Shown: positions 15,577 through 23,410 of the stretch, in pieces | Layout: each line of letters opens with the position of its first letter | How positions within the stretch are numbered: the first letter of the stretch is position 1 | Source of the DNA: CAYNFQ01 sp964396715 | GTDB taxonomy: Bacteria; Patescibacteriota; Microgenomatia; Daviesbacterales; UBA10151 | Direction: 5' to 3' | Assembly: GCA_964396715.1 (NCBI GenBank) | Contig: CAYNFQ010000004.1 | Span: forward strand, 1-59,255 | DNA: 59,255 bases | Notes under the pieces: generated by a model | Seen by the model: only the letters and a program-made list of their open reading frames with translations | What the model was told of the DNA's origin: nothing | Database searches by the model: none | Position numbers and translations under genes: made by a program

Positions 15577-16638
15577 ATGAAATTATATCCTAATGTGACA
15601 ATTATTTTCCTGATCTGGATTTTGTCTGTTTTTGCAATTTTTTATTTTGGTTTTTTGAGTTTTCCCAACTCCGGCAATTTTTCCCGGGATTTTTTTCAAA
15701 GTTTGTCTAACTGGGACGGCGGGCACTTTTTATCTATTGCCGAAAACGGATATCAGGAAAAATTTCAGTATGCTTTTTTTCCGCTGTACCCAATGCTGAT
15801 TAGGTTGGTAAATCAGATAATAGGAAATTATAATTTATCCGCAATTTTAATCAGTATAACTTGTATTTTCTTTGCAACGCAACTGTTTTATAGACTGGTA
15901 TCTTTTGATTTCAGCAAAATGCTTGCCCAAAGGTGTATTTTATTTCTGTTATTTTTCCCCACTTCTTTTTACTTTTTAGTCAGCTATTCTGAAAGTTTAT
16001 TTTTACTTTTGACTGTTCTGACATTCTACTTTTTAAGACAGAAAAAACTTTTTTTGGCAACAGCGGCCGCAATTTTGGTCAGCGCTACCAGGTTGGTGGG
16101 CTTGGCTGTTGTTTTGGGATTTTTGATAGAGGTACAACTGGTTTACGGTTTTAGTAAAAAGAATTGGTATGTATTGTTTGCCCCTTTGGGATTTGCAGCT
16201 TTTTGTATTTTTCTTTACACAAAAACAGGTGACCCGTTTTACTTTACTGTGGCAGAGAATCACTGGCAAAGATCTTTAAGCTTGCCCGGTGTCGGATTTT
16301 GGGAAGGGATTAAGGGTTTGGTAAACGGACAATCCATAAAAAGTTACCCGAATGTGGTTTTGGATTTAGCCTTTGCCATTTTTGGTCTGGGGCTAGCATT
16401 GAGAACTTGGCGTTTTTTGCCTATGTCATATTCAATCTATAGCCTGGTGTCTATTGCCATCCCCCTTTTGACACCGACACTTTCCTCAATCCCCAGGTTT
16501 TTGCTGCCTATTTTCCCCATTTTTATAGTTTTGGCTCTGGTTAAAAATGAATATGTGAAACTTTTTTATCAGGTTATTGCTTTGATGCTTTTGTCAGTCT
16601 TGGCAATCCTTTTTATAAACGGGTATTGGGTAAGCTAG
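15577..16638 (+). CDS. PIG-V-like membrane mannosyltransferase
   Basis: 353 residues, about nine membrane helices. The first loop has WDGGHFLSIAENGY and FFPLYPMLIR, hallmarks of the PIG-V/GPI-mannosyltransferase II group, which uses lipid-linked sugars at the outer face. ATG 15577 follows a TTG at 15574. The 3' end overlaps the convergent Ig-like gene by 4 bp. Part of the surface-glycan block; sugar and acceptor unknown. Confidence 0.75.
   Translation: MKLYPNVTIIFLIWILSVFAIFYFGFLSFPNSGNFSRDFFQSLSNWDGGHFLSIAENGYQEKFQYAFFPLYPMLIRLVNQIIGNYNLSAILISITCIFFATQLFYRLVSFDFSKMLAQRCILFLLFFPTSFYFLVSYSESLFLLLTVLTFYFLRQKKLFLATAAAILVSATRLVGLAVVLGFLIEVQLVYGFSKKNWYVLFAPLGFAAFCIFLYTKTGDPFYFTVAENHWQRSLSLPGVGFWEGIKGLVNGQSIKSYPNVVLDLAFAIFGLGLALRTWRFLPMSYSIYSLVSIAIPLLTPTLSSIPRFLLPIFPIFIVLALVKNEYVKLFYQVIALMLLSVLAILFINGYWVS
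15582..15587 (-). promoter_or_regulatory. -10 element for the O-antigen-ligase-like gene
   Basis: TATAAT on the minus strand ends 9 bases before ATG 15572 and lies inside the first codons of the divergent gene. Confidence 0.45.
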
Positions 16639-17360
16639 GGTTGGAACGTTACCTTTCTTGAAATCTCCTTAAAGTTTACAGCATGATCTTGTGCTTTGAT
16701 ACTAAAATAGTTATCACCGTCAGCAAGTTGTACAATAGTTGAAAAATTCCCGTCTTTGTCAACTATGACTTGAGCATTATTGACAAACACTTGGGCACCC
16801 GGTTCTGTTTTGCCTGAAATTTTTAATTTTCTCTCACCCGCTACGTTTTTATTATCTTCCGGTTCATTGACAGATAAAGATGGCTGTTCGTTATCAAAAA
16901 TTATTTTAAAAGTTTTTGAGCTCAGGCTTTCTTTGCCTTCTTCATCAATGCTTTTTGAAAAAATACTATTTGTGCCGAAGTTTAAGTCAATCTCCTTTGC
17001 CGTAAATGAACCATCCTCTAAAACACTGATGGTTGTTATTGCCTTATCATCTACAAATATCTTAACTTTGGCATTTGGATTGGCGTATCCGCTAATGTTA
17101 ATTTTGGCTGTATTGGTTGATTCAAAAGGGATGTTTAGAATTGGAGGAGCCAGAGTTGAGTTTAACTGGTCAATTTTTACCCGCTTTGGTGCCGGTTTAA
17201 CAATGTTATTTACCTCCCCCAGCATATTGACAAAAGAAGGCAGGGCCCAATTTATTGTTGCATAAAGCAGGGTAATTATTAAAAGACAAGTAATAATCAG
17301 GTTTCGCCTGCTTTTTCTGATAAGTCTTCTTGCAGAGTATGAGCGGTATCTTTGCGCCAT
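16635..17360 (-). CDS. Membrane-anchored protein with two Ig-like domains
   Basis: 241 residues: a basic tail, one membrane segment (residues 22-43), then two tandem beta-sandwich modules of about 85 residues each. Both contain a G.(A/T)(N/E)P.A.V.(I/V)(F/N) strand and end in a D/G-rich turn. This is the Glucodextran_B/Big type common in surface proteins. Likely an extracellular adhesion or wall-interaction protein. Confidence 0.7.
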   Translation of the reverse strand: MAQRYRSYSARRLIRKSRRNLIITCLLIITLLYATINWALPSFVNMLGEVNNIVKPAPKRVKIDQLNSTLAPPILNIPFESTNTAKINISGYANPNAKVKIFVDDKAITTISVLEDGSFTAKEIDLNFGTNSIFSKSIDEEGKESLSSKTFKIIFDNEQPSLSVNEPEDNKNVAGERKLKISGKTEPGAQVFVNNAQVIVDKDGNFSTIVQLADGDNYFSIKAQDHAVNFKEISRKVTFQP

Positions 17361-17367
17361 CCTTTAT

Positions 17368-17373
17368 ATTATA
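17368..17373 (-). promoter_or_regulatory. -10 element of a predicted leaderless promoter
   Basis: A perfect TATAAT on the minus strand ends 7 bases before ATG 17360 of the Ig-like gene. Confidence 0.5.
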
Positions 17374-17382
17374 TTACTTATA

Positions 17383-18903
17383 TTACAGATTTTTTTCAAA
17401 AATATATGCGCTGAAGCCGCCGGACTTTAGTACGCGGGCTCCGCTTGTGGCAAAATTTACACCTGCTCTCTCTTCTGATAAGATGATTTCTAATTTAACA
17501 GGATTTTGAGTTATTTCCTCCGGATACAGCCAGCCTAATCCCTCATCAGACTCACTCCTTTCCGGTTTTTTGCCATTTAAAACAAACAAGTATCTCCAGC
17601 CCTCATAGAAGTGGCATAATCCTGTTTGCTTAAGCTCAAAGGGTTGATTACCGATTATATTTGCCGTTTGTTTGATCAGGGATTTTTTTGCTCCGTAACC
17701 AAACTGAGGATTATTGGTGATGATGCTATAAACGCCAAGGATTGATAATATCAATACTGCCCCAGTTATTAGGATTTTTAATTTGGGAAAATAAGTGGCA
17801 AGTATGCCGGGTATAAAAAGTAATAGAGGAAAAATTCCCAGAAGATAATATTCAAAAGCTCCCCCCGGAAAAAGCAGGAAGAAAATAATAATTGACAATA
17901 AAAACAGGGAAAGCAGCCGTGTATTGGCACTTTGCCATGTTTTTCTTTGCAGCAAAAAAATAATCAGTATGCCCAGTCCCAAAAAAGATAACCAAACAGG
18001 AGGCGTAAATCTTTTGGAGATGCCATCAACTGGAGGATTATTGATGCGGGAAGCATTAGTACAGGAGGTGATGACCTCATCCGAGTTGTTACCAAAAGGG
18101 GCAAGGTAGTAAATTCTGCCCATGGTTTGAAAGAAGGCCCGGAAATGATGGAGGGGATTAATGTTGTTTCTGTAATCGGATGTAATTTCTGCAAACCTTA
18201 AAGGAGTAGTTAAATTACTGCCTTTATGAAAATAGTCAAAGGCGATTAAGGGGGCAATCATCAGCAGGAAAGCCGTCAAGGATAATAAAACAGTTTTTTG
18301 GGGCAGCTTAATTTTTTCCTTAACTATCCAAAATATGGCTACAAAAATAATTGGGATCAGAGACAGGTGGGTGTGGAATACCAGACCATAGCCTGCGGCA
18401 AATAAAATTGCCCAGTTTGGATTTTTCTTTAGTTGAGATAAGGATATCAGCATCAGCAGCGATAAAAATGGAATTGGGGTGGGATTCCAGTATTTTTGGT
18501 CAAAAAAGACCATCAGCGGGAGAGTGGCATAAAGCAGTCCTGCCATAAGTCCTGCCTTTTTGCTAAAAAGAGTTGCACCCGTCAGAATTATCAGTAAAGT
18601 GGTCAAAACACCTATTGCCGATGAGATATAGCCAGTAATAAGAGGATCCCCTTTTGCAATAGCAAGCCAAAAGGCAGTGAAATAAGCCCAATAAGGGCCT
18701 AAATAAAAGCCGGTATGGGCGGCATTCACACCTACCCAGATGATGTGAAAATCTTTGACTATTGATTGGGCCAAAATTGCCTGGTATTCTTCATCCCCGG
18801 CAAAGACAAAAGAATTGGGAAGATTGTAAAATCTTAAAAATAAAGAAATTAAAAGAATTAAAAAAACAATTTGTAAGTAGGATAATTTTGGATGCTTTAA
18901 CAT
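17383..18903 (-). CDS. GT39/ArnT-like membrane glycosyltransferase
   Basis: 506 residues with about twelve membrane helices. The first loop has the acidic FAGDEEYQAILAQS motif (Asp-Glu pair near residue 37), the usual catalytic site of GT39/PMT and ArnT enzymes, which move sugars from polyprenyl phosphates. The helical core and a small C-terminal domain (about 430-506) complete the family pattern. Minus strand, 22 bp upstream of the Ig-like gene. Confidence 0.75.
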   Translation of the reverse strand: MLKHPKLSYLQIVFLILLISLFLRFYNLPNSFVFAGDEEYQAILAQSIVKDFHIIWVGVNAAHTGFYLGPYWAYFTAFWLAIAKGDPLITGYISSAIGVLTTLLIILTGATLFSKKAGLMAGLLYATLPLMVFFDQKYWNPTPIPFLSLLMLISLSQLKKNPNWAILFAAGYGLVFHTHLSLIPIIFVAIFWIVKEKIKLPQKTVLLSLTAFLLMIAPLIAFDYFHKGSNLTTPLRFAEITSDYRNNINPLHHFRAFFQTMGRIYYLAPFGNNSDEVITSCTNASRINNPPVDGISKRFTPPVWLSFLGLGILIIFLLQRKTWQSANTRLLSLFLLSIIIFFLLFPGGAFEYYLLGIFPLLLFIPGILATYFPKLKILITGAVLILSILGVYSIITNNPQFGYGAKKSLIKQTANIIGNQPFELKQTGLCHFYEGWRYLFVLNGKKPERSESDEGLGWLYPEEITQNPVKLEIILSEERAGVNFATSGARVLKSGGFSAYIFEKNL

Positions 18904-18957
18904 AACTGATTAGGTTATATATTGAATTAAAACTTAAATGCTGTCCAGTTTCAATCT

Positions 18958-18987
18958 TTGATATTCATATTACGATCGTAGTATAAA
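18958..18987 (+). promoter_or_regulatory. Promoter and operator of the PaaX-like gene
   Basis: -35 TTGATA (18958-18963), 18-base spacer, -10 TATAAA (18982-18987), then 6 bases to ATG 18994. The perfect palindrome TACGATCGTA (18971-18980) fills the spacer. An identical palindrome lies just after the gene at 19512-19521. Confidence 0.65.
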
Positions 18988-18993
18988 TAATTT

Positions 18994-19500
18994 ATGGGAA
19001 CATTGAGAAAGGGATTAAGTAATTGGATACTGCTGGTTTTGGAAAAAACAGTTGATGGTGTTATAAGAGTTGATGATTTTATAAACAATCCAGGATTATA
19101 TGCTTATCGTGATGGCTGGAATTATCCACTAAACAAATCAGCACTATCACAAGCACTGAGAATCTTAAGAGAAAATGGATTTATTGAATTTTTGGATGAT
19201 CAAAAATTAGTAGGTAGGTTAACTGATGAAGGTAGAGCCGAGGCAATATGGGCTAAAATTCGGGTTCAAGATGAACCCTGGGATGGAAAATGGAGATTGG
19301 TGATTTTCGATATACCTGAGCAAAGAAGAATTGCCAGAGATTTACTAAGGTCTAAGTTAAAACAATGGGGTTTTATTAATTTACAAAGGTCAGTTTGGGC
19401 TTGTAAGAAGAATTGCACAAAACAATTAAAAGATTTTATAAAAGGGGTTGGCATAAAAGAATGGGTAATGGTTATTGAGTCCACCGATATTGATCGCTAA
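18994..19500 (+). CDS. PaaX-like transcriptional regulator with Cas2-like domain
   Basis: 168 residues. The N-terminal winged helix spans about residues 10-75 (LSQALRILRENGFIEFL as recognition region). The C-terminal domain starts WDGKWRLVIFDIPEQRR and runs through RSKLKQWGFINLQRSVWAC, the ferredoxin-like fold shared by PaaX C-domains and Cas2. No Cas genes or CRISPR repeats are nearby, so a regulator is the better reading. Identical palindromes on both sides suggest autoregulation and control of the downstream tRNA pair. Confidence 0.75.
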   Translation: MGTLRKGLSNWILLVLEKTVDGVIRVDDFINNPGLYAYRDGWNYPLNKSALSQALRILRENGFIEFLDDQKLVGRLTDEGRAEAIWAKIRVQDEPWDGKWRLVIFDIPEQRRIARDLLRSKLKQWGFINLQRSVWACKKNCTKQLKDFIKGVGIKEWVMVIESTDIDR

Positions 19501-19511
19501 AATATTCGTCT

Positions 19512-19521
19512 TACGATCGTA
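19512..19521 (+). promoter_or_regulatory. Second PaaX-type operator palindrome
   Basis: TACGATCGTA repeated 12 bases after the PaaX-like stop, overlapping TATAAT (19520-19525). The flank ATATTC upstream is shared with the first site. It is the nearest regulatory site upstream of tRNA-Gly and tRNA-Thr. Confidence 0.6.
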
Positions 19522-19560
19522 TAATGAATAATTGGAGATATGTTTAGGTGATTTACAGAA

Positions 19561-19569
19561 TGATATAAT
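19561..19569 (+). promoter_or_regulatory. Extended -10 for tRNA-Gly/tRNA-Thr
   Basis: TGaTATAAT lies 12 bases before tRNA-Gly. The -35 region is weak, as expected for an extended -10 promoter. Confidence 0.5.
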
Positions 19570-19581
19570 TTGGAAGAAATT

Positions 19582-19652
19582 GCGGGATTTGTATAGTGGT
19601 AATACGCCACCTTCCCAAGGTGGAGCCGCGAGTCCGATTCTCGTATCCCGCT
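19582..19652 (+). tRNA. tRNA-Gly (CCC)
   Basis: Acceptor GCGGGAT/ATCCCGC, anticodon stem CCACC/GGTGG with loop TTCCCAA (anticodon CCC). T-loop TCCGATT is slightly unusual. No CCA is encoded. Thirteen bases before tRNA-Thr, probably one transcript. Confidence 0.95.
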
Positions 19653-19665
19653 CATGTATGATTTA

Positions 19666-19737
19666 GCCGAAGTAGCTCAGTGGTAGAGCAATGCTTTCGT
19701 AAAGCATGGGTCGCGAGTTCAATTCTCACCTTCGGCT
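19666..19737 (+). tRNA. tRNA-Thr (CGT)
   Basis: Acceptor GCCGAAG/CTTCGGC, D-arm GCTC/GAGC, anticodon stem ATGCT/AGCAT with loop TTCGTAA (anticodon CGT). One mismatch in the T-stem. No CCA encoded. A nested hairpin follows at once. Confidence 0.95.
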
Positions 19738-19739
19738 CA

Positions 19740-19794
19740 CTACGTTCAGTTTACTACGATTTGGTTTACACAAACGTAGTTTACATGAACGTAG
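19740..19794. repeat. Nested hairpin after tRNA-Thr
   Basis: Outer arms CTACGTTC (19740-19747) and GAACGTAG (19787-19794) enclose a second hairpin with arms CTACGATTTG (19754-19763) and CAAACGTAG (19771-19779). A related single hairpin (ACGTTC/GAACGT) follows tRNA-Asp at 22255-22279. May act as a tRNA 3' terminator or be a small mobile repeat that copied into itself. Confidence 0.6.
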
Positions 19795-19795
19795 C

Positions 19796-21424
19796 TCAAT
19801 TACTGGCCTCAATTAATCCCTGTCTGGCTATTTGATTTTGCGGATCGGCAGATAAAATTTGATTGAAAATCTGTTTGGCCTTTTCTTTATCACCGGAAAC
19901 TAAATAAACTATTCCCAAATTATTATATAAATTTATATTTTTAGGATTTACTTGGATTGCTTTTTGAATATATTCCAAAGCTTTGTCATATTGCTTATTT
20001 TGAAAATACAAAGCCGCTATATTTTGATAAGACTGCCAAAGATTTGGATTAAATTCAATGGCTTTTTGATAATTTTCCAAAGCCAAATCCAATTGATTTA
20101 ATTCCCGGTAGGTATTTGCCAGATTATGGTAGGCATCAGCATAATTAGGTTTTAAGCTAATTGCTGTCTGAAATTCCTGCAAAGCCCTCTGTTTATCTCC
20201 CCATCTGCCATAAACATCCCCCAAATTATTGTGGGTGTTGGGAGAGGAGGGGGAGGTTTTGCCGGTGGCAATCCAGAGATTATCCTCATTTTTCCAGTCT
20301 ATATTGCGGATTATTGTTCTTGCGGAAAGTATTGCCACAGCAATAATGACCAGTCCGTAAAGCGCATATTTGTATTGTTTTTTTTGGGATAAATTATGCA
20401 AAAGCAAAGCCAGTGAAGCAAAGATACCCAGAGAAGGCAAATAAAGATAGCGCTCGGCCACAATCCAGTTTAGCCTGAAAGGGGTTAAGGTTGGGGCTAA
20501 AGACAGCCAGAAAAGAGACAACCAGAAAAAGATGTTCTTATTTTTTTTAAAACTGATGATGGTGAATGTTAAAAAAAGCAGGGTGACTCCCGCCCTTATC
20601 AAAAACTGGATTTTGGAAAAAGCAAGCTCGGAATGATAAAGAGTTAGATCTTTGGGGAAAAATATCAGCTCCAGGTATGAGGAGATGGCAACCGGAATTA
20701 ACACAAAAGGATTATCAATGCCCTTTTCCTGATAATGGACTGATTGCAGGGTGGTTGTTCTCTCCGGCAAAGCGCTTAAGTTTACGAGGATATAAGCTAT
20801 GGCAATCAGAAAATAGGGGATAGACCTGACCCAATTTTTTTTAATATCCCCAAAGCATAATTCATAGATTAAGAAAATCATAAACAGGGTCACAGGCATC
20901 ACCGGATGTGACATGAAAGATAGAAGATAGAAGATAGAAGATAGAAGATAGAAAAGCCTGCTTTTAGAAGATAAAATATAAAACAGAAAAGACAACAGAA
21001 AGAAAAAGGTATATTGCGGATAAGTGCCTCCGGAAATCCAGACTACCGCCTCGGAGATGGCAGGGTGGATGGCAAAAAAGGCCGCTGCGATAATTGCCAG
21101 TCGTCTGTTTATGAGGATGGTCAGGATTGTGTAAATTAGCAAAACCGACCCCAAGTGAAAACCGTAATTGATCAGCCTGAAAACAGCAGGGTTTAGTCCG
21201 CCCAGATGATAGGCAAAATAATTTAGAAGGATCCTGATAAAGCCGAAAGGATGGGTAAAAATATAGCTGAATTTTCCCACATTGGGGTTTTGGACAATTT
21301 CCGCCAGATCATCTGACAAAAAAACATTATTTAAGGCATTGGCAAAAGTGACAGCAATAAGCAGGGTTAAAATTGACAAATTTATCCAATTATCTTTAAG
21401 CCAGTTTTTGTTAGCCGGTTGCAT
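19796..21424 (-). CDS. TMTC-like membrane O-glycosyltransferase with TPR tail
   Basis: 542 residues. The N-terminal two-thirds has about ten membrane helices with a first-loop acidic pair (FLSDDLAEI), as in PMT/TMTC enzymes. The C-terminal part (about 395-540) holds four TPR repeats of the N-x-G-x2-Y..G pattern (NNLGDVYGRWGDKQRALQEF and kin). This is the architecture of eukaryotic TMTC O-mannosyltransferases and many bacterial relatives. The segment LFYLLSSIFYLLSF is encoded by a 7-nt tandem repeat. Likely glycosylates secreted proteins. Confidence 0.75.
   Translation of the reverse strand: MQPANKNWLKDNWINLSILTLLIAVTFANALNNVFLSDDLAEIVQNPNVGKFSYIFTHPFGFIRILLNYFAYHLGGLNPAVFRLINYGFHLGSVLLIYTILTILINRRLAIIAAAFFAIHPAISEAVVWISGGTYPQYTFFFLLSFLFYILSSKSRLFYLLSSIFYLLSFMSHPVMPVTLFMIFLIYELCFGDIKKNWVRSIPYFLIAIAYILVNLSALPERTTTLQSVHYQEKGIDNPFVLIPVAISSYLELIFFPKDLTLYHSELAFSKIQFLIRAGVTLLFLTFTIISFKKNKNIFFWLSLFWLSLAPTLTPFRLNWIVAERYLYLPSLGIFASLALLLHNLSQKKQYKYALYGLVIIAVAILSARTIIRNIDWKNEDNLWIATGKTSPSSPNTHNNLGDVYGRWGDKQRALQEFQTAISLKPNYADAYHNLANTYRELNQLDLALENYQKAIEFNPNLWQSYQNIAALYFQNKQYDKALEYIQKAIQVNPKNINLYNNLGIVYLVSGDKEKAKQIFNQILSADPQNQIARQGLIEASN
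20919..20953. repeat. Five-copy heptanucleotide array in the TMTC-like gene
   Basis: Five perfect GATAGAA units (plus strand) inside the coding region. The reading frame changes with each unit gained or lost (7 is not a multiple of 3), so slippage would switch the gene off. Confidence 0.85.
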
Positions 21425-21445
21425 ACTCTATCTGAGTATACACAA

Positions 21446-22078
21446 TTAGCGGGGGATAGTTAAGACCATACCTACTTCTATTAAATCCGGATTTTGGATA
21501 TTGTTGGCTTTGGCAATTTTGTCATATGCGTAAAGGTCCCCGTATGCCCTGTCTGCTATCTTTGAGAGCCAGTCTCCTGCAACTACCGTATAAGTTGTAC
21601 CTGCTATTTTTGGACCCCAGACACTTTGTGCCAAGGTTATATCAGGTACGCCTTTTGAGCCGGCTGCTGGTTCAGCTGGAGTTTGTTCGGGTTCCAAAAC
21701 AGGCAGGGTGGCTGCTGCGAGCTTTGGGATTTCAAGTACTTGGCCTTTTTCCAAAGCATCGGGATTTGTCAGGTTATTTAGCCGGGCAATCTCAGTATAT
21801 TGATAGCCATCGCCATAATATTTTTCGGCGATGATAAATAAGGTATCACCCTCTTTAACAGTATATTTTCCTGGTAAGTCGGCAGGGGTCACATCCTGTT
21901 CTTCCACTGTGGTGGTTTGAGCAGGGCCTAAGTCAGATTTGCCTCTGTTAAAATAATTGAAAACCAAAATTCCCATCACCAGGATGATGAGCACCCCCAA
22001 AACCATGCTCACTTTAGACTGGTTGGATTGAATTTCGGTTTCGATTTTGCCCAGATAATTGCTGTTTTGCTTTGCCAT
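21446..22078 (-). CDS. Membrane-anchored protein with two LysM domains
   Basis: 210 residues: a cytoplasmic tail, one membrane segment (residues 25-44), a Thr/Pro-rich linker, LysM 1 (about 71-115, YTVKEGDTLFIIAEKYYGDG) and LysM 2 (about 162-209, YTVVAGDWLSKIADRAYGDL). LysM binds GlcNAc-containing glycans such as peptidoglycan. Probably a wall-binding scaffold without catalytic domain. Confidence 0.88.
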   Translation of the reverse strand: MAKQNSNYLGKIETEIQSNQSKVSMVLGVLIILVMGILVFNYFNRGKSDLGPAQTTTVEEQDVTPADLPGKYTVKEGDTLFIIAEKYYGDGYQYTEIARLNNLTNPDALEKGQVLEIPKLAAATLPVLEPEQTPAEPAAGSKGVPDITLAQSVWGPKIAGTTYTVVAGDWLSKIADRAYGDLYAYDKIAKANNIQNPDLIEVGMVLTIPR

Positions 22079-22139
22079 TTTAATTTGGGCAGATAAAGGG
22101 AGCAGACTGACAATCCTTTTTTATGCCAAATCAGACAAA

Positions 22140-22169
22140 TTGTCAAGAGGGTATTTATTTTGTTACAAT
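22140..22169 (+). promoter_or_regulatory. tRNA-Asp promoter
   Basis: -35 TTGTCA (22140-22145), 18-base spacer with an extended TG motif, -10 TACAAT (22164-22169). tRNA-Asp begins 13 bases later. Confidence 0.65.
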
Positions 22170-22181
22170 ACAAAGCAGTTT

Positions 22182-22257
22182 GGGGCCGTAGTGAACCGGT
22201 CATCACGTCTCCCTGTCACGGAGAAGATAGCGGGTTCGATTCCCGTCGGCCCCGCCA
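22182..22257 (+). tRNA. tRNA-Asp (GTC)
   Basis: Acceptor GGGGCCG/CGGCCCC, anticodon loop CTGTCAC (anticodon GTC), T-arm GCGGG TTCGATT CCCGT. Discriminator G and encoded CCA. The CCA forms the first bases of the hairpin at 22255-22279. Confidence 0.95.
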
Positions 22258-22279
22258 CGTTCAGTTTACATGAACGTGG
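22255..22279. repeat. Hairpin fused to the tRNA-Asp CCA end
   Basis: CCACGTTC (22255-22262) and GAACGTGG (22272-22279) form a perfect 8-bp stem with a 9-base loop AGTTTACAT. The loop sequence also occurs in the hairpin after tRNA-Thr. Confidence 0.65.
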
Positions 22280-22292
22280 CCCGCCACCAATC

Positions 22293-22553
22293 ATGTATTA
22301 CTACTACTTCTACATTATCAGAAGTAAAAAGAATGGAAAGCTTTATCTAGGATATACCCCCCATTTAAAAGAACGATTGAAATCACATAATAATGGCGAA
22401 AATAAAGCTACTAAACCCAATATTCCATATGAATTAATCTACTTTTCTGGCTTTCGCAATAAAGAAGATGCCTTACACTGTGAGGAGTATTTTAAAACAA
22501 CTGCAGGCTGGAGAAGAATTCACAAAATGCTAGAAAATTTTCTTAAAAAATAG
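22293..22553 (+). CDS. Single-domain GIY-YIG nuclease-like protein
   Basis: 86 residues. YYFYIIRSKKNGKLYLGYT carries the GIY-YIG strand pair (FYI...LYLGYT), with Arg in LKERLKSHNNGE and Glu in the final helix (HCEEYFK). This is the UvrC-N/URI-like minimal form. It starts 36 bp after tRNA-Asp; the longer in-frame reading into the tRNA is not credible. A second tRNA/GIY-YIG pair occurs at 45261-45764. Confidence 0.85.
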   Translation: MYYYYFYIIRSKKNGKLYLGYTPHLKERLKSHNNGENKATKPNIPYELIYFSGFRNKEDALHCEEYFKTTAGWRRIHKMLENFLKK

Positions 22554-22609
22554 AATTTTGAACCTACCACATTTACTTTAGCTAAATGTGGGCTAAAAGT
22601 GTTCGAGTC

Positions 22610-23335
22610 CTATTTAGCGACAATTGAGTCGCCTGGGGAGATTATATAATCTGCTGGTCTGCGTGGTGACCTAAACTCTACCATAAAACCAGCTTTCTGG
22701 TCACCTGATTTTATTAAACCCTGTATTAATTTATCCTCATCTGTAATCGGAAAATCATTATCTCCTCCGAAATATGAAGCACAGCTTGATTGATAACCTA
22801 AATCTTCAAGTATATTATTAGCTCTATCTCTAGCTGGATAATATCCTGAGTGTGATCCGCCACAAAAGACTACTACCTTTGTATTTGGATTGTCTTCCAA
22901 TCTAGTTTTTAGAATTTCTGCCCATTGTCTATTCCTTTTACCAAATGTAGCTGACTGACTAGAGGCTAGATATTCCTCGTTAGAAATATCCAATCCGTGT
23001 ATATTCATCCCTAATGATTTAGCTAAAGAGTAAATTTCAAAGTATTGACCTCCCATACCAGGACACTTATCATCCCAGTGATCTTGTAGATATTGCCTTA
23101 CTTTTATAGGGTCTGCAGTATCAAAACCTTTTGGTAACATTTCCAAGGCAAGATCAGTTACACCCAACTTAGGTAATTCTTCTAGGGCTTTTTTAAATGC
23201 CTCCTTGTCTGTAAAAGAGGTGTGGCTATCATTGATGAACAAAACTCTATTATTTTTAAGAATTTTACCATAATCGATTGGCTCTGGATCACCGACTTCT
23301 TTTGTGCCTAATCCTAGCTTTACCTCATCATCCAT
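22610..23335 (-). CDS. ChaN/Tiki-superfamily-like protein
   Basis: 241 residues, soluble. The pattern VLFINDSHTSF near the start, TDLALEMLPKG, and VVVFCGGSHSGYY later resembles the ChaN/TraB/Tiki/EreA fold, in which spaced His and Glu residues bind metal or haem. No signal peptide. ATG 23335 fits the -10 at 23342-23347 better than a TTG at 23341. The family call is tentative; the true substrate is unknown. Confidence 0.5.
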   Translation of the reverse strand: MDDEVKLGLGTKEVGDPEPIDYGKILKNNRVLFINDSHTSFTDKEAFKKALEELPKLGVTDLALEMLPKGFDTADPIKVRQYLQDHWDDKCPGMGGQYFEIYSLAKSLGMNIHGLDISNEEYLASSQSATFGKRNRQWAEILKTRLEDNPNTKVVVFCGGSHSGYYPARDRANNILEDLGYQSSCASYFGGDNDFPITDEDKLIQGLIKSGDQKAGFMVEFRSPRRPADYIISPGDSIVAK

Positions 23336-23341
23336 ATTCAA

Positions 23342-23347
23342 ACTATA
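23342..23347 (-). promoter_or_regulatory. -10 element of a predicted leaderless promoter
   Basis: TATAGT on the minus strand ends 6 bases before ATG 23335. Confidence 0.4.
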
Positions 23348-23410
23348 CCATATTCTGATCCTATATTGAGTTGTTGCAAAGTTTTATGCCGATAGATTAA
23401 ACTCTGATTA

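Noticed and set aside
16780..17265. 161-codon frame opposite the Ig-like gene
   Set aside because: The minus-strand protein has a membrane anchor, two clear repeated domains and its own TATAAT; the plus frame has no motif.
18994..19500. Cas2 of a CRISPR system
   Set aside because: The Cas2-like fold is shared with PaaX C-domains; a winged helix precedes it and no repeats, cas1 or other cas genes are present.
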